Shown here in pieces: positions 30,060 to 42,201 of a DNA stretch of 64,000 nt. Below the pieces are notes generated by a model that worked only from the letters and a program-made list of their open reading frames with translations, was not told the DNA's origin and searched no databases. Both the position numbers and the translations under genes were made by a program. Numbering within the stretch: position 1 is the stretch's first letter; every line of letters begins with the position of its first letter. The stretch is taken from positions 292,419,205-292,483,204 of the forward strand of contig NC_064616.1 in the NCBI RefSeq assembly GCF_023898315.1, given 5' to 3'. This DNA is from Schistocerca nitens. Lineage: Eukaryota; Arthropoda; Insecta; Orthoptera; Acrididae.

Positions 30060-31827
30060 CAGGGTGTATATAATTAAAGTTAAACTTTCAAACCGCTGTA
30101 GAAATAACACCACTGGTCAGAAGGCATCAAATTGCAACAGAATATTATTGGAGAATGGTGAAAACGTATGGCAGAAGAAAAATAAATAGTTACAAAATGT
30201 AGCAATAGATGGCGCTCTAAGCATCATAATTTAATAGTGGTCAACTACAAATGACAAATGAATCATACAACAATGCCTAAGGTGTACATTTGAAGTTACA
30301 CAAACTGTACTACTCAGTGTGCATGGGTGTACAGGTGTGATACTGTTAGTTACGTAAGCCCATCCACCATGGCAAGGTCATATCACATTGGATGCGAAAA
30401 ATCAGTTTTTAATTGTCTTGATGCCAAAAATGGCATAAAAAGCATCAATCAAAATCAAATCAGATTATTGATTTCCGTGTGACTGGTGCAAAAGATGTTC
30501 AATATGCTGTCCACCGTTTTCTGCAAATCGTTGAAATCGAGAAACAGCATGATCCACAACTGATCAAAGTGTTTCCGGGGTCACATTCAGAATGTGATGT
30601 GCAGTGCATGCCTTCAATGCATCTAAGTTTGCAATCAGAACACTGAACACAACATTTTTCAGATAGTCCCACTGCCAGAAGTCACATGAATTAAGATCAG
30701 ATGATCAGGATGGCCAGGCTGTACAGAAATGGCGGCTGCAAATTATAGCATTTCCAAAATGGCGCTTCAGCAGCTGCTTAACTGTATTTGCAGTGCATGG
30801 AGATGTGTCATCTTGCATAAAAGTGATCCCATCCATGCTGTTGGAGAGCTGGAATGATGTGGTTGTGCAAGAAACTCCCATAGCACTTACCAGTGACGGT
30901 ACAGGTAACAGGACCAGACTTTGAAAAAATATGGCCATAAACCTGCACCACACAGTGACCTTTTCAGGATGAAGTGGTACTGGTTGATTTGCGTGTGGAT
31001 TTTCCATTGCCCATATTCGACAATTCTGTGTATTGACATATCCTGTCAGATGTAAGTGGACTTTGTCTGTCCACAAAATCTTCCACGGCCAATCATTGTC
31101 CACTTCCATGCTAGCAAGAAATTCTGAAGTGAAGATCTCTCTTGCTTGCAGGTCAACAGGAAGCAACTCGTGCACATGGGTGATTTTGAATGGATAGCAA
31201 AGAAGGATGATTCGTAGGATTTTATGCACCATGCTCACTGGTATGTCCAATCTTCGAGCAATTCTCTATGCACTACACGTTTGCTCATCACCACTCGTCT
31301 CCTCCTGCATTGCTGTGGCCACTGCTTCCATTGACGTTGAACCAATTTGTTTCGTCCCTCTACCAGGTTGCACACCAAAAGAACCCGTCTTTTCGAATTT
31401 CCGAATCATTTTCTCCAGACCCACAGCAGTCATCGGACCAACGCCTTTTTTCAAACCCTACTGTGTCTGGAACTTCTGCAGAGCAACGTGTATAGTCATC
31501 ATTCTTGTAATACAGCCTTACAAGCAGAGTGCGATGTTGCAGTGAGACAGTCGTGGCAAACATTACAGTTGCATAAGGAGGAAAAGCTTTGTACCCGGCA
31601 TGTTTATGCCAATTTCAATGGGTCGTGCACATGACAGGTGTTTTCATTTACATGTTCTGACACATACAGCATGATCTACTGATCAATTTTCACACAATTT
31701 TTTTTTTCTTCTGCCATAACGTTTTCCCTCTTCTCTGATAATATTCTGCTGCAATTTGATGTCATTCTGACCAGTGGTGTTATTTCTACAGTGTTTCGAA
31801 AGTTTAACTTTAATTATAATCACCCTG
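30060..31827 (-). mobile_element. IS630/Tc1-mariner type transposon, complete with TIRs
   Basis: Flanked by TA (30058-30059 and 31828-31829) with ends CAGGGTG...CACCCTG and inverted repeats of about 120 bp. GTTAAACTTTCAAACCGCTG near 30078 mirrors TTTCGAAAGTTTAAC near 31795, and ACCACTGGTCAGAA mirrors TTCTGACCAGTGGT. Length is about 1.77 kb with a transposase relic on the minus strand. A complete but inactivated copy. Confidence 0.9.
30480..31640 (-). pseudogene. Transposase (DDE, IS630/Tc1 superfamily) pseudogene
   Basis: On the minus strand the N-terminal helix-turn-helix part (GLEKMIRKFEKTGSFGVQPG, about 31360-31430) is followed by the catalytic domain. The first Asp is in ILWTDKVHLHLTGYVN (about 31060) and the second in ITFMQDDTSPC (about 30810). 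The C-terminal part with DFWQWDYLKNVVFS lies near 30660 and GGQHIEHLL near 30505. One in-frame stop follows AWPS near 30700. A frame change near 31440-31460 separates the first HTH part, and at least one more stop lies near the end. Family proteins are about 340 residues, and nearly all of that length is still visible. Confidence 0.85.
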
Positions 31828-31931
31828 TACATTGAATTTACACAACTCAGTAATTAATGTAGGCAGGCTGGCATAAAAGAGAATGCACTAATCAAACCCA
31901 ATAATTAGAATAGTGTAATGTGCGCCAAGTT

Positions 31932-32174
<243 letters not shown>

Positions 32175-32463
32175 CACGCGCGCGTGTATACCCGTCCTTT
32201 TTCCCCCTAAGGTAAGTCTTTCCGCTCCCGGGATTGGAATGACTCCTTACCCTCTCCCTTAAAACCCACATCCTTTCGTCTTTCCCTCTCCTTACCTCTT
32301 TCCTGACGATGCAACCGTTGGTTGCGAAAGCTAGAATTTCGTGTGTATGTTTGTGTTTGTTTGTGTTTCTATCGACCTGCCAGCACTTTCGTTCGGTAAG
32401 TCACATCATCTTTGTTTTTAGATATATTTTTCCCACGTGGAATGTTTCCCTCTATTATATATT
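32175..32463. repeat. Dispersed repeat fragment following a GT microsatellite
   Basis: GC-richer block containing CTTTCCGCTCCCGGGATTGG and GTTGGTTGCGAAAGCTAGAA, ending in a T-rich/AT stretch. From memory this is a high-copy grasshopper repeat often preceded by (GT)n; there is no coding. Related microsatellite-linked segments are at 43890-44060 and 55925-56900. Confidence 0.55.
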
Positions 32464-32758
32464 CCCCCCAGGGAACGTCTCACACCAGACGAGTGCTTGC
32501 GTGGTAGAGTAATGGTGGTGTACGCATACGTGGAGAACTTTTTGCACAGCAATGGCCAACATAGTGTAGCTGAGGCAGAATAAGGGGAACCAGCCCACAT
32601 TCACCGAGGCAGATGGAAAACTGCCTAAAAACCATCCACAAACTGGCCAGCTCACCAGACCTCGACACAAGTCCTCCGGGTGGATTCGGGCCAGAGACCA
32701 GGTTCTCCTTCCCACTCCGGAAAGCCATGCGTTAGACCGCTCAGCTAACTGGGCAGGC
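32464..32758 (-). mobile_element. tRNA-derived SINE
   Basis: Read on the minus strand from 32758: GCCTGCCCAGTTAGCTGAGC gives a tRNA-like 5' head with an A box, GGTCTAACGC follows, and later GGTCTCTGGCCCGAATCC is B-box-like. A tRNA-unrelated body of about 200 bp follows. The family resembles, from memory, a very abundant locust SINE whose full form is longer, so the 3' part is missing here. It separates the GT-microsatellite repeat from the Tc1-like element. Confidence 0.7.
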
Positions 32759-35028
32759 CATAGTATAGATTGGTCACACCCAAAATTACTTTTGCCATTT
32801 TAGCCATTATGCTTGCTAGATTACAGGATTTGACTACTTTTGTTGCTACTCTTTTTCTGAACCAGATAACAATCTTCATTAGTGAATTAAGTTTGTGATT
32901 AAGACTACATAAATTAGCAAAATTTTGAACATGACAGCTTTACAAATTTTCTAAACAGCTGTCTCTTAGTTAAAGCAAATGATTCCTGGAATTTGTAAGT
33001 CATCTACATTATTAAATTTTTGCCCTACATTTTTATAAACTAAATGTAATTATCAAGATTACAGACTATTATTCTGCCAGTCTTTATATACCACCCCTAC
33101 TATAAAAATATTCAGGCCTTGCAAGGCAATTAGCCAGTTGGCTATGAATGGCAGCTATTCAGTGTCTTGAATATTTATACTACATACAGGGAAAACTGAA
33201 AAACATCATACACTAACAAGGGAATCTCCCCATCGCACCCCTCCTCAGATTTAGTTATAAGTTGGCACAGTGGATAGGTTTGACAAACTAAACACAGATC
33301 AATTGAGAAAACAGGAAGAAGTTGTGTGGAACTATGAAAAAATAAGCAAAATATACAAACTGAGTAGTCCATGTGCAAGATATGCAACATCAAGGATAGT
33401 GTGAGCTCAGGAGCGCCGTGGTCCCGTGGTTAGCATGAGCAGCTGCGGAACGAGAGGTCCTTGGTTCAAGTCTTCCCTCGGGTGAAAAGTTTACTTTCTT
33501 TATTTTCGCAAAGTTATGATCTGTCCGTTCGTTCATTGACGTCTCTGTTCACTGTAATAAGTTTAGTGTCTGTGTTTTGCTACCGCACTGCAAAACCGTG
33601 CGATTAGTAGACAAAGGACGTGCCTCTCCAATGGGAACCGAAAACATTTGATCGCAAGGTCATAGGTCAACCAATTCCTCCACAGGAAAACACGTCTGAT
33701 ATATTCTATACGACACTCATGACGGCATGTGCGTCACATGACAGGAATATGTTGTCAACCCACCTAACTTGTACACTTGGCGAATGGGTAAAAAGATTCT
33801 TCTACCTTGCCCGATTTAGGTTTTCTTGTGGATGTGATAATCACTCCCCAAAAAGTGATTAAAACATAAGCGTTTGTCACATAAACTGAAAATAAAAGTT
33901 AAACTTTTCACCCGAGGGAAGGCTTGAACCAAGGACTTCTCGTTCCGCAGCTGCTCACACTAACCACGGGGCCGCAGCACTCCCAAGCTTGCTATTTCCT
34001 TGTTGTTGCCTATCTTGCGCATGAACTACTCAGTTTGTATATTTTGCTTATTTTTTCATAGTTCCACACAACTTCTTCCTGTTTTCTCGATTGATCTGTG
34101 TTCAGTTTTTCAAGGCCTATCCACTGTGCCAACTTATAACTAAACCTGAGGGGGGTGCAATGGGGAGGTTCCCTTGTAAGTAATAACATGGTCAAAAGTG
34201 TGAGTTGATTGATCATGACAGACAGTGATTGAAGAGTATTGTGATGAAAACTAAGAGAACAAAGCTGCAAAAATCACTGCAGAACTGAATTTCGCCCTCG
34301 TGAACCCTGTTAACACCAAAACAACATGAAAGGAACTCCCCAGAGTGGAAACTGCAGGGTGAACTGTAATTTCAAATGCATGTAACGGGAAAATGTTGTG
34401 GCGGAGCCATAAAACCTGGACTAAGGAACAATGGAAGAAAGTCATTTGGTCAGGTGAGTCTTGTTTCACACTGCTCCCAACTTCTGACTGAGTTTATGCT
34501 CCAAGAGTGAAACATGGTGGGGCTGCAGTGATGATTTGGGCAGTCACATCAAGGTATTCCATGAGACCTGTCATTACACTGCAAGGCCACAATACTGCCA
34601 AGGATTATGTGACCATTTCGGCTCATCAGGTCCACCCCATAGTACATTATTTGTTCCCCAATGATGATGCTGTGTTTCAAAATGACTGCCTCTTCACACA
34701 GCTCACAACATCAATGACTGGTTTTGGAATCATGAAGATGAACTGTTGCATGACCACAATCACCAGATCTCAATATTACTGAGACTTTGTGTCTGCTTTG
34801 GAGAGAAGTGTACATGATCGTTGTCCAACTCCATAACTTTTACCTGTACTTTCCACTATTTTTCAGGAAGAATGGTATAACATTCCCCTGAAAATCATAT
34901 GGGGATCTTTTATTCATCCATTCCAAAATGGCTGGAAGTTTTTTTGAATGCCATCGGGTTTTCTGCACCATGTTAGGCATGGTAATGTGTTATCTTTTTG
35001 GTGTTTCCATATTTTTGTCAACCCCCTG
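32759..35028 (+). mobile_element. Tc1-like transposon, decayed, interrupted by MITE copy C
   Basis: Begins near 32762 with TAGTATAGATTGGTCACACC (shared with the partial copy at 28690) and ends near 35028 with GGTGTTTCCATATTTTTGTC, a classic insect Tc1 terminus. The catalytic half of the transposase is visible on the + strand at about 34400-34900: VMIWAVTSRYSMRPVITLQG, then VHPIVHYLFPNDDAVFQND with the second Asp. Stops and deletions are present. Most of the helix-turn-helix region seen in the 28-kb copy is deleted here near 33175. MITE copy C (33217-34176) sits inside. Confidence 0.75.
33217..34176. mobile_element. Long-TIR MITE, copy C, complete, with tRNA-like arms
   Basis: 960 bp starting CAAGGGAATCTCCCC and ending GGGGAGGTTCCCTTG, flanked by TAA on both sides (33214-33216 and 34177-34179). 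The paralogous Tc1 sequence at about 28165 reads GACTAAGT without the insert (on the complementary strand), which proves the boundaries. Each arm of about 260 bp has a tRNA-like block (33415-33480 and its inverted partner about 33905-33985) with GTGGTTAGCATGAGC and GGTTCAAGTC. There is no transposase. A PIF/Harbinger relation is inferred from the 3-bp TAA duplication. Confidence 0.85.
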
Positions 35029-36260
35029 CAAAATGATGTGTTACAGCAATCAGTTTTAAACATGGTAACATTTCTGTGTAAAGAGTTTGCAATTATTTGT
35101 TGGAATCTTCATTTTTATCGAGATTTATGGGACACTTATGTGCATGAACATTTAATTTGTTGTCAGTTTTGGTAAAATATGGTTTTCAAAAAGACAATTG
35201 TACATACTGTCAGTGGTTATTGAACTTCAGTTAGTGGATGATTAATCAGACTATGTTGAGGGTGAATTCAGCGAGTTATAAAGTAATGCTGGGCAACAGC
35301 AAAGAATGAGATTAATGAATTACCACAGAGTGAGAATTTCGGTTAAGATATCAAGATATAAGGGTGCTGTACTTGGCTGTTAAATGATAATGTGTTGGGT
35401 GAAAATTGACTGCACAAGTTTTAAGAGAGCTACTGGTGCAACAACAAGGAAAGTACTGTTATTTGTTAGAGACTGTAAGGAGTAAGAGTATGTTAAGGAA
35501 AATAAATGTGCATACTCATGAATCTGAAATCCCGTGGTATTACATTCATTATTGTTGAGAGAAGTTAGAATATCCAAAAAAAATTTCAGTTTGAGACTAC
35601 GGAGGACAGAAGATTCTACAACCAAGTATATCCATTTACTAGCTGTAGTCAAGGAAAGTCATTTCTTACTTTATCTCTCCTGTTTAATTCCAGTACCCAA
35701 ACTAAAAATCATTATGCTTGTACACTGCTTGACTTCTTTTTCGTACATTTATTTCCGTTACATGTGGGGACCCAACCTCTACTACAAAGCTGAGATTAAC
35801 CACACCCAGCCTCCAACCGTTTTACTTTTTCCACTTATAGCTGTCAAATGGTGCCCATATTAACTGGGGTGTCCAGAAGCAGACTGCAGAAAATCCATTT
35901 GTTTTCTAAAATGAATTGTTGCCACCATTTTGTTCTCTATGCTGCCATCTATCGATTACACACTTAAAACACAATCAAAGCAGCTTGTGTCTGCCCTAAA
36001 ACATACCTGCAAAATAGGCTATGGATGTAAAAGTCCATGTATCCACTTCTGGTTGCAAAGCAAAACTGAGTACATGCTTTGCATGATAAAGTGGCAGAAA
36101 ATTTGTATATCCATAGCAAATGCCATTATCAAACAAAGGAATGCCTTGAGAATAAGGTCGCTAGTTCAATCTCTAGTAGGGTTCATTTTTGTGTTAACAA
36201 TAATGACAGGAAATATATTAGCTGCTAATGACTCACCATGTGCATCAGGAGGGTGACAGA
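35029..36260. other. No recognised gene
   Basis: Contains open frames of about 90-110 codons on both strands (35380-36256) with hydrophobic, low-complexity translations and no family resemblance. No element ends seen. Confidence 0.4.
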
Positions 36261-36269
36261 AAATCAATG

Positions 36270-37400
36270 TTCAGGAGGTGCAGAGATCAACCTTCTGTGG
36301 GATGTATGTATTACACTCCAAAAAATGGACATCATCAATATTCAAGAAACCTTCAGAACAAACCATTAAGTTGCACTGTGGACACTGAATGAAAAATGGT
36401 GCACCGCAGTGATAACAAAGGTTCACATCAAGATCAAAGGCGAACTCCTTGGGAGTTACACACCATGCAGGACATTCAGCTAGGTATCCACTCTGAAAGA
36501 GTGATGGAAGGTGATGGCATGTAACTGAATGCAAAACAATCTGTCGTGGAACTTATCATGAAATTAGCTATCCTTTAAGGTGTAGCTGTAGATAGTGCGA
36601 TAATATGATTTACAGGTGGGGGAGGGGGGGGGGGAGGGGGGATGAAACATCCAGAGGTGGAATTTGTCCAGTGGTTTCAGATGACAAGAACTGCAGTGTC
36701 ACACACTTATACTTTGCTCTAAAGGAGTACGAGTTTTACACACAAACCAGGAATGAAGCAAGTGCAAATTTTTAAGTTGTTTTGACCAGCTATTGGCCAA
36801 AAGCAGTGCTTATACTATTTTTGTAGTTCTCTTACACCCATTTTCCCACTCTTGCTTGCTGTGATTTAAATATTCCCTACTGCCCTTGCAAAATCACGCA
36901 CATGAGAAGGAATCATAGGGGGCAGAGCACCTCAAGCTTCTCACTGCACAATAAATAACTTTCCAGCCAATTTACCATCCAGATTAACAATCAGCATAAT
37001 TATATATGAATGTGTTAAGGTACTGATGTTAGTTGATCTTGATACAACTCTCTTGGTACCTCTAATTTCCAGGCTTCCTTTTGTATGCATTTCTTCTTCA
37101 AATCCCGATTGGTCAGAGTTGAAAACAAATTCTTTACTGAACAATGGGATAAGTTTGTTTATCTCATCTACAAATTTTTGGGCCAATTCCACTATTAGCT
37201 GTGCATCATCAAGTTGACATTTTGTTTGAAGTTTTGTTATTTTACGTCCTCTAATTCTGTAGCACTGTTTGAAGTTATGCAACCATCCCCTGCTTCTCTT
37301 GAAATCACTGTAATCTTTGTCGTGTACAATTTCGTGTAGGAAGTCACTATCCTGCACATCCTGTAACTTGTATCAAGCATCCTTGAAACACGCAAACACT
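36270..37400 (-). pseudogene. pogo-like transposase relic
   Basis: The minus strand shows the Tc5/CENP-B type DNA-binding segment (DFKRSRGWLHNFKQCYRIRG, about 37290). The start of the catalytic domain follows (EFVFNSDQSGFEEEM, about 37090-37130) with IIMLIVNLDGKLAGKLFIVQ at about 36960. Downstream, in other frames, are an ITASKSGKMGVREL-like piece (about 36830-36880) and TTGQIPPLDV near 36660, a motif shared by pogo-group transposases. A cysteine-rich end follows (CYHCGAPFFIQCPQC, about 36390). The frame is broken several times. Pogo transposases bind and cut their element ends. No TIRs were identified. The Cys-rich part may belong to something else. Confidence 0.6.
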
Positions 37401-37576
37401 AGTAACAAATGCAACTTGTTCTCCCTTGAATATCCATAATTTTTCTTATGCACTACACAGTCATATTGCTGCATACTTATTCGAAATCTTTTCATAATAT
37501 ATATTTTTTTTCTTTCTTTTTTACTATGTTGCGGATCATCTTCCACATTTGTGATTATGTTTAGTATCCACTACTT

Positions 37577-37700
37577 TTATGACAATTGTCCTTTACAGCG
37601 TTTTGCTGGAGATGGTATTTGTGGCTTTCTGTCCAACAAGGATGATGAACTACAAGACTTAACACTTGTTTCTATATCACTTTCACTTGTTAAGCACGTT

Positions 37701-37750
<50 letters not shown>

Positions 37751-38200
37751 TGTACTCCTGGTGCAAATTGTCCACACAGTCGAGTGTATTTGACACCACA
37801 CCTTCCATTGACCCATCTGGCAGAAATGCTAACATTTCATCTGCCACTTCTGGCAGAAATGCTAACATTTCATCTGCCACTTCTTTCTCACTCTGCAAAA
37901 TTCCTTGGGCTCCTTTCTGGCAAAATGTCAACTTTGGCAACTGTTTTTGTAGATATAATACAATGTTTGCTTTGTTTATCATAGCAAATGCCCTGCTTTG
38001 TATGAACACCACTAGTGCTGTAACACTGTTGCGAGTTACTTGTTGACTAAGCAGTTCAACTATGCTCCTTAACCTTATGCTCAGCATTGGATACCCCCAT
38101 TCCCATCCCCAGTTGCCAATAGCAGCCAATATATTGGTTGCATGGTAGACAATATATGTGGCGTCCAATGCTATAAACTCATTGACCTTTTGAATGCCGC
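37577..38200 (-). CDS. Unrecognised open frame with poly-aspartate tract
   Basis: The minus strand has a 161-codon frame (37683-38168) that can be read upstream beyond its first ATG (LDATYIVYHATNILAAIG). It contains a direct 11-residue duplication, ADEMLAFLPEV/ADEMLAFLPDG, and 16 aspartates in a row encoded by an ATC microsatellite. A second frame (37577-37680, SESDIETSVKSCSSSSLLD) continues on the same strand, separated by a stop. I do not recognise it. It could be a decayed element protein next to the pogo-like relic, or a chance frame extended by the microsatellite. Confidence 0.3.
37701..37750. repeat. (ATC)n microsatellite
   Basis: About sixteen ATC/TCA units; on the minus strand it reads as GAT codons inside the unrecognised open frame. 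Confidence 0.95.
37821..37886. repeat. 33-bp tandem duplication
   Basis: GGCAGAAATGCTAACATTTC and the following 13 bp occur twice in tandem. The unit of 33 bp keeps the minus-strand frame open. Confidence 0.85.
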
Positions 38201-38935
38201 ACTCAAGGGGTTCATCGGAGGAAGGTTTTAAGATGCAACACTTGCTTTGTACACATTATGTATTTTGTCTGAATAATGCTGCTTTTCCAGCTTATTATTT
38301 CATGAATGTTAGCTTGTGTGTAGTGGCTTGGTCAAGTTGTCCCTACTTCGCACTACCATAAAACAAAAAGCAGTAGTACGCTGGCCATTACCTAGTCATA
38401 TTGGCACCTTTTTCTTGGCTTCACTTGGCTTCTTTGTGAGTGCATGGGCAATGTTTATGGTGTATTTGTTGCATAAAGAGTGCTTTATCATTTCCTCCAT
38501 AATCAAGGATGTTGATGATGGAATAGGTGTACAATCAGTTCGAGACGGAAAAGCCACCAAAGATCAACAAATCTTTCTGACCTGAAGAGAAACGAAGCAA
38601 AACGCATGAGATAAGATTCTGTTGTCAACTCTCGTATTTTATTCTATTTCACTGCATGGAAATAAATAAGAACTTCATTATCAGTGTACCTGTAAACAGG
38701 ACCTTACACCGTGATGCATTAAGTTCTTGGGGAGTTTCTTTTCACCTCTCTCACCTCTGCCTTATTGTTTTGGAGTACTGGCATATGGTGTTCACCCCCA
38801 GATTCTGCAATAGAAATTTTTTTGATTGTCTCCTATGTTTCCACTTCAGGTTTTTCGTGTCGTCTGCACCTGGAAGCAGTGCAGACAGTGTAATATAGGC
38901 CAAGTTGGTGTGACATCAAAGCTCGAATATGGATG
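38201..38935. other. No recognised feature
   Basis: A + strand frame of 89 codons at 38316-38585 has a hydrophobic middle, but no homology I recognise. Otherwise featureless. Confidence 0.4.
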
Positions 38936-40150
38936 TGTCAGTAGTAAGTGTATGGTCTCACCTGTTGTGTAGATATCTGTACTGCTTGGGCACCAGACAT
39001 CACTGCCTCAGAAACTCTCCACAGCATCTCAGCAAGGTGTGAGACCTGTTCAAGCATTGCAGACTGTGAGGTGAAGAGTGTGGCCAGGTCTCCATTGGCC
39101 ATGAGTGATGGTGTGGGGTGGCAGGGTGCAGTGTTGACATGGATGGCTTTGGTAGTGCTTGTGCTACTGACGCCTGTCACTGTGACGGTTTCATCAGGGC
39201 AGTGGATTTTCCTCCTAGGGGTTGATCTCAGTTTTCTTCTCGTGTACTCGCCCTTACACATTTGATGCCACCACATGGGTGCTGTCTTCTGCTGGCCCCA
39301 AGTGTTGAGGTGTTGTCTGGCATTTGTTCATTCACGTGTCTTAGGTAACGAGCACCTTGTGCTGACGTGTTAGCCCACACCTTCATGTGTGCCTTGGTGA
39401 AGGTACAGTGGTGAGCCCCACGTCCCACCGCTCGGCAGTGGAAGCACTGAGCGAGCCTTTCTTGTTCCGCAGATGCTCGGCAGTGACACAAGTGTGCCAC
39501 CCTCTTCACTGAAAAGAACTTCTTGTTCTCCTGGTTACTGTTGGCACTCATCAGGGAAGAAGATGACTCAGTGCCTGGGTGGATTTGCTGTGCATCACTG
39601 CGCACACCAAATCCTATGTCCTCCAGGACTTTTTTGGAGATCAGGGTTCATGCAGTTTTGGTAACTCTTGATGACTGCATTGACAGGGTTATCTAGGGCA
39701 ACAAAATAAGTGTAGAGAGGGCTCGAGAGCTCTGCTGCCTTGCTTGTGAGCAGATGTCTTCAACATTTGAGAGTTGGACTCACACATCAACTCCTGTAGC
39801 CCTCACAATGAAAATGTCTGCCATCCACTGTTTGAGGTGCTGCAGGAAACCTTCATAGTTGTTCTTAAATTCCATGATGATGGGTGAAAGCCGATGCTCT
39901 GACTGTATGGCAGGGAGTGCCAAGACAGGAGCTGGCTTCATCTTCAGTGTGTTGGTTTTCGGCAGTTCGCACGGTCTTGCTCTGTTCCGCTGCCAGTAGT
40001 GGATACTGATTGGCAACTGGGGTGATGGTGACTGCTTCTGTGGCAGAATTTGTGGTTGAACAGAAACGTTTCTTAGGTCTAAAGTCACAGTTACCCCACC
40101 ATGTGAGTTCACTTAAGTGTGCAAGGATCATGGAGTAGTTTTCCAATTAG
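38936..40150 (-). pseudogene. ORF1 (gag-like) relic of a Jockey/R1-group LINE
   Basis: The minus strand shows, in order, a proline-rich stretch ending PPIIMEF-like sequence (PIIMEFKNNYEGFLQHLKQW, about 39870) followed by FIVRATGVDV (about 39785). Then come several frames later a CCHC-type zinc knuckle part (LAQCFHCRAVGRGAHHC, about 39420) and a Ser/Thr-rich tail with a further coiled segment (39200-38940). This order is typical of nucleic-acid-binding ORF1 proteins of Jockey- or R1-group non-LTR retrotransposons. The frame changes several times, so it is inactive. No RT part follows directly, so the copy is partial or rearranged. Confidence 0.6.
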
Positions 40151-42200
40151 GAGCATATGTCAACAATAAGTGTTGGAAGGATGCACATGCTGGGGTCACT
40201 AAGCCACCTACTCAGCAGCACTTCAGGTTTAGCCCTGTGAAACTGGTTGACATCACCAAAAGTAAACATGGAAGCCAACTAGTAAAAGGTGAAGAGGGCT
40301 GCAGGATGGACCTTAGTGAAGGAGCAGAGATATGCAAACGAGGCAAAGCCTACTTGTCCATGCAACCAAATGTTATCCAAACTGGAAAAGCTGAAGGGGG
40401 ATATACAGATGAGGCAAAGCCTACTCATTCATGGAACCAAATGTTATCAGAATCAGGGCTACTGATCTGCTTAAAAAGCATTTTGGGCAGACTTTGAAAG
40501 AAAACAAAAAATCTTGCTTTCTACAACAATATCATTGATCATCAAAAAGCTGTGAATAATGCTGAGGACTCAGGCTTTGAAATTCATACAGAAGTAGTCA
40601 ATTTAATTTAGACAGGGTGAGACAGTACAGGATTTTTGAGCTCATGACATTTCAACTACTTTCAAATTTTTGTGCAATGCCACATACTTTGTAATCACAA
40701 TCAATTATAGCCATTGAATTATTTTATTTTCTCCTTTGTACCAGTATTAGGTGTCTTTACTGTTATGTGGTGCACACCCATCTCTACAGAAGCAAAACTC
40801 TGTAAATAAGCCGAATATTTCAGGAATTGTCAGAAATATACTCCTTAAGGAAATATAAGTCTATGATGAAAAAGCATTTCAAATCTCTGCCATACGAAGG
40901 AAGTAAGAATTATTTTGAGCTTCCTGGAGAAAAAAAAAATGTTCTTGTCCACTCACTGCATTTTGCTTCTGGATGCCTCGATTGTTGTTAATTGTTGCAA
41001 TGCATTATGCTTGTGACAATTAGAATGAAAATGTGCAATCAGGTCAAGCATGATACCACTGCTTGACCAACACCTATTTACAAGCAGTAACAGTGCTGGC
41101 AATTTGAATATCCTCGTGCAATTATTAAATCATAATCAACAGTGCATCATGCTGTCAATTCATGAGCTACTTGACACAGTTTTGGCATTATACAAAATAT
41201 GGTTAACAAAATGAGTTATGACCTATGGTCTAGTTTAAGTTTGCAATCTGGAATCTTTTATCCTGAAATGGATGTATAGTTCACAAGGGCAAGGTGGTCA
41301 GTTCCTAGCCTGACAGTGAAAGGCTGTGGTTTATAAAAAAAAAAAAAAATGAAAGTATCTTTATTTTTATGTTATCCCCTTGTAGATCACTGCACTTTGC
41401 CCAACCTATATACCAGAAGAATACTTTGTATGATAATCTGAGATTGCATTGAGTATTATAGATTATTACAACAGATCTAAATTGCAGCACACTTGAATAT
41501 GTTCCCCAATGCACATATTTTTAAATAGTCATCTGCTCCCTCATCTTATGTTTTCAAATCTTGTCTGCTACTAGAATTTCATTGTCAGTTCAACTGTTTT
41601 CCTGTCATTTTGTGTCTGTAACATAGGATCCTTTGTGACTTTCAGAATTCAAACTACGAATATGTAGTGACAACTGAAAATTGCACAAGACTGGGACTCA
41701 AATTGGATTTCCTGCATATTTCGAGCATTTGTTGTACTCATTAGGCTGTTTGAGTTTGCCTCCAGGCTTGTCTGAAACTTTCATTGTCACTGTTGTTTCC
41801 ACCTACAATCCTGGAACAATTCCACTACATAGTGCATGTGCCAATTGCACCACAGGGGGAATAAATGGACTCAGTAGAGTGAAAAGTCTTACACTGCTAT
41901 AACAGATACACAGGAAATGAATTACATGCAGTGGAATGAATTGGTGGGGATGAAATCAGTGAAGACGCAGTAACATGAAATGACAGCAGAAACTGTTCAG
42001 TTATGCTGAACCTACAGTATAATGAGTATGTAATGAAAATTAAATATTTGTACCACAATATGACCCAATCCTGGATTTCCCGCATATCACAAGCAGTTAC
42101 CTCAACCACTATTTCATGGCAACAGGGGATTTACTTATACCATGAACTTTACCATACTTCCCCAGTGTCAACTTTCTTGTTAAGTAGTCACACTACATCA
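40151..42200. other. No supported gene; imperfect direct repeat near 40340-40455
   Basis: The segment AGGCAAAGCCTACT...CAACCAAATGTTATC occurs at about 40340 and, slightly changed, at about 40412, 70-75 bp apart. The rest is AT-rich, with an A-run at 41337-41350. No element ends or genes recognised. Confidence 0.5.
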
Positions 42201-42201
42201 T

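Noticed and set aside
33415-33480. Functional tRNA gene
   Set aside because: The tRNA resemblance is mirrored in the other arm of the MITE and has no proper acceptor stem.
35380-36256. Host genes of 90-110 codons
   Set aside because: Overlapping frames on both strands, no motifs, composition typical of AT-rich non-coding DNA.
36271-36534. Independent zinc-ribbon protein gene
   Set aside because: The Cys pairs are suggestive, but the frame lies directly downstream of pogo-like transposase motifs on the same strand and is better seen as part of that relic.
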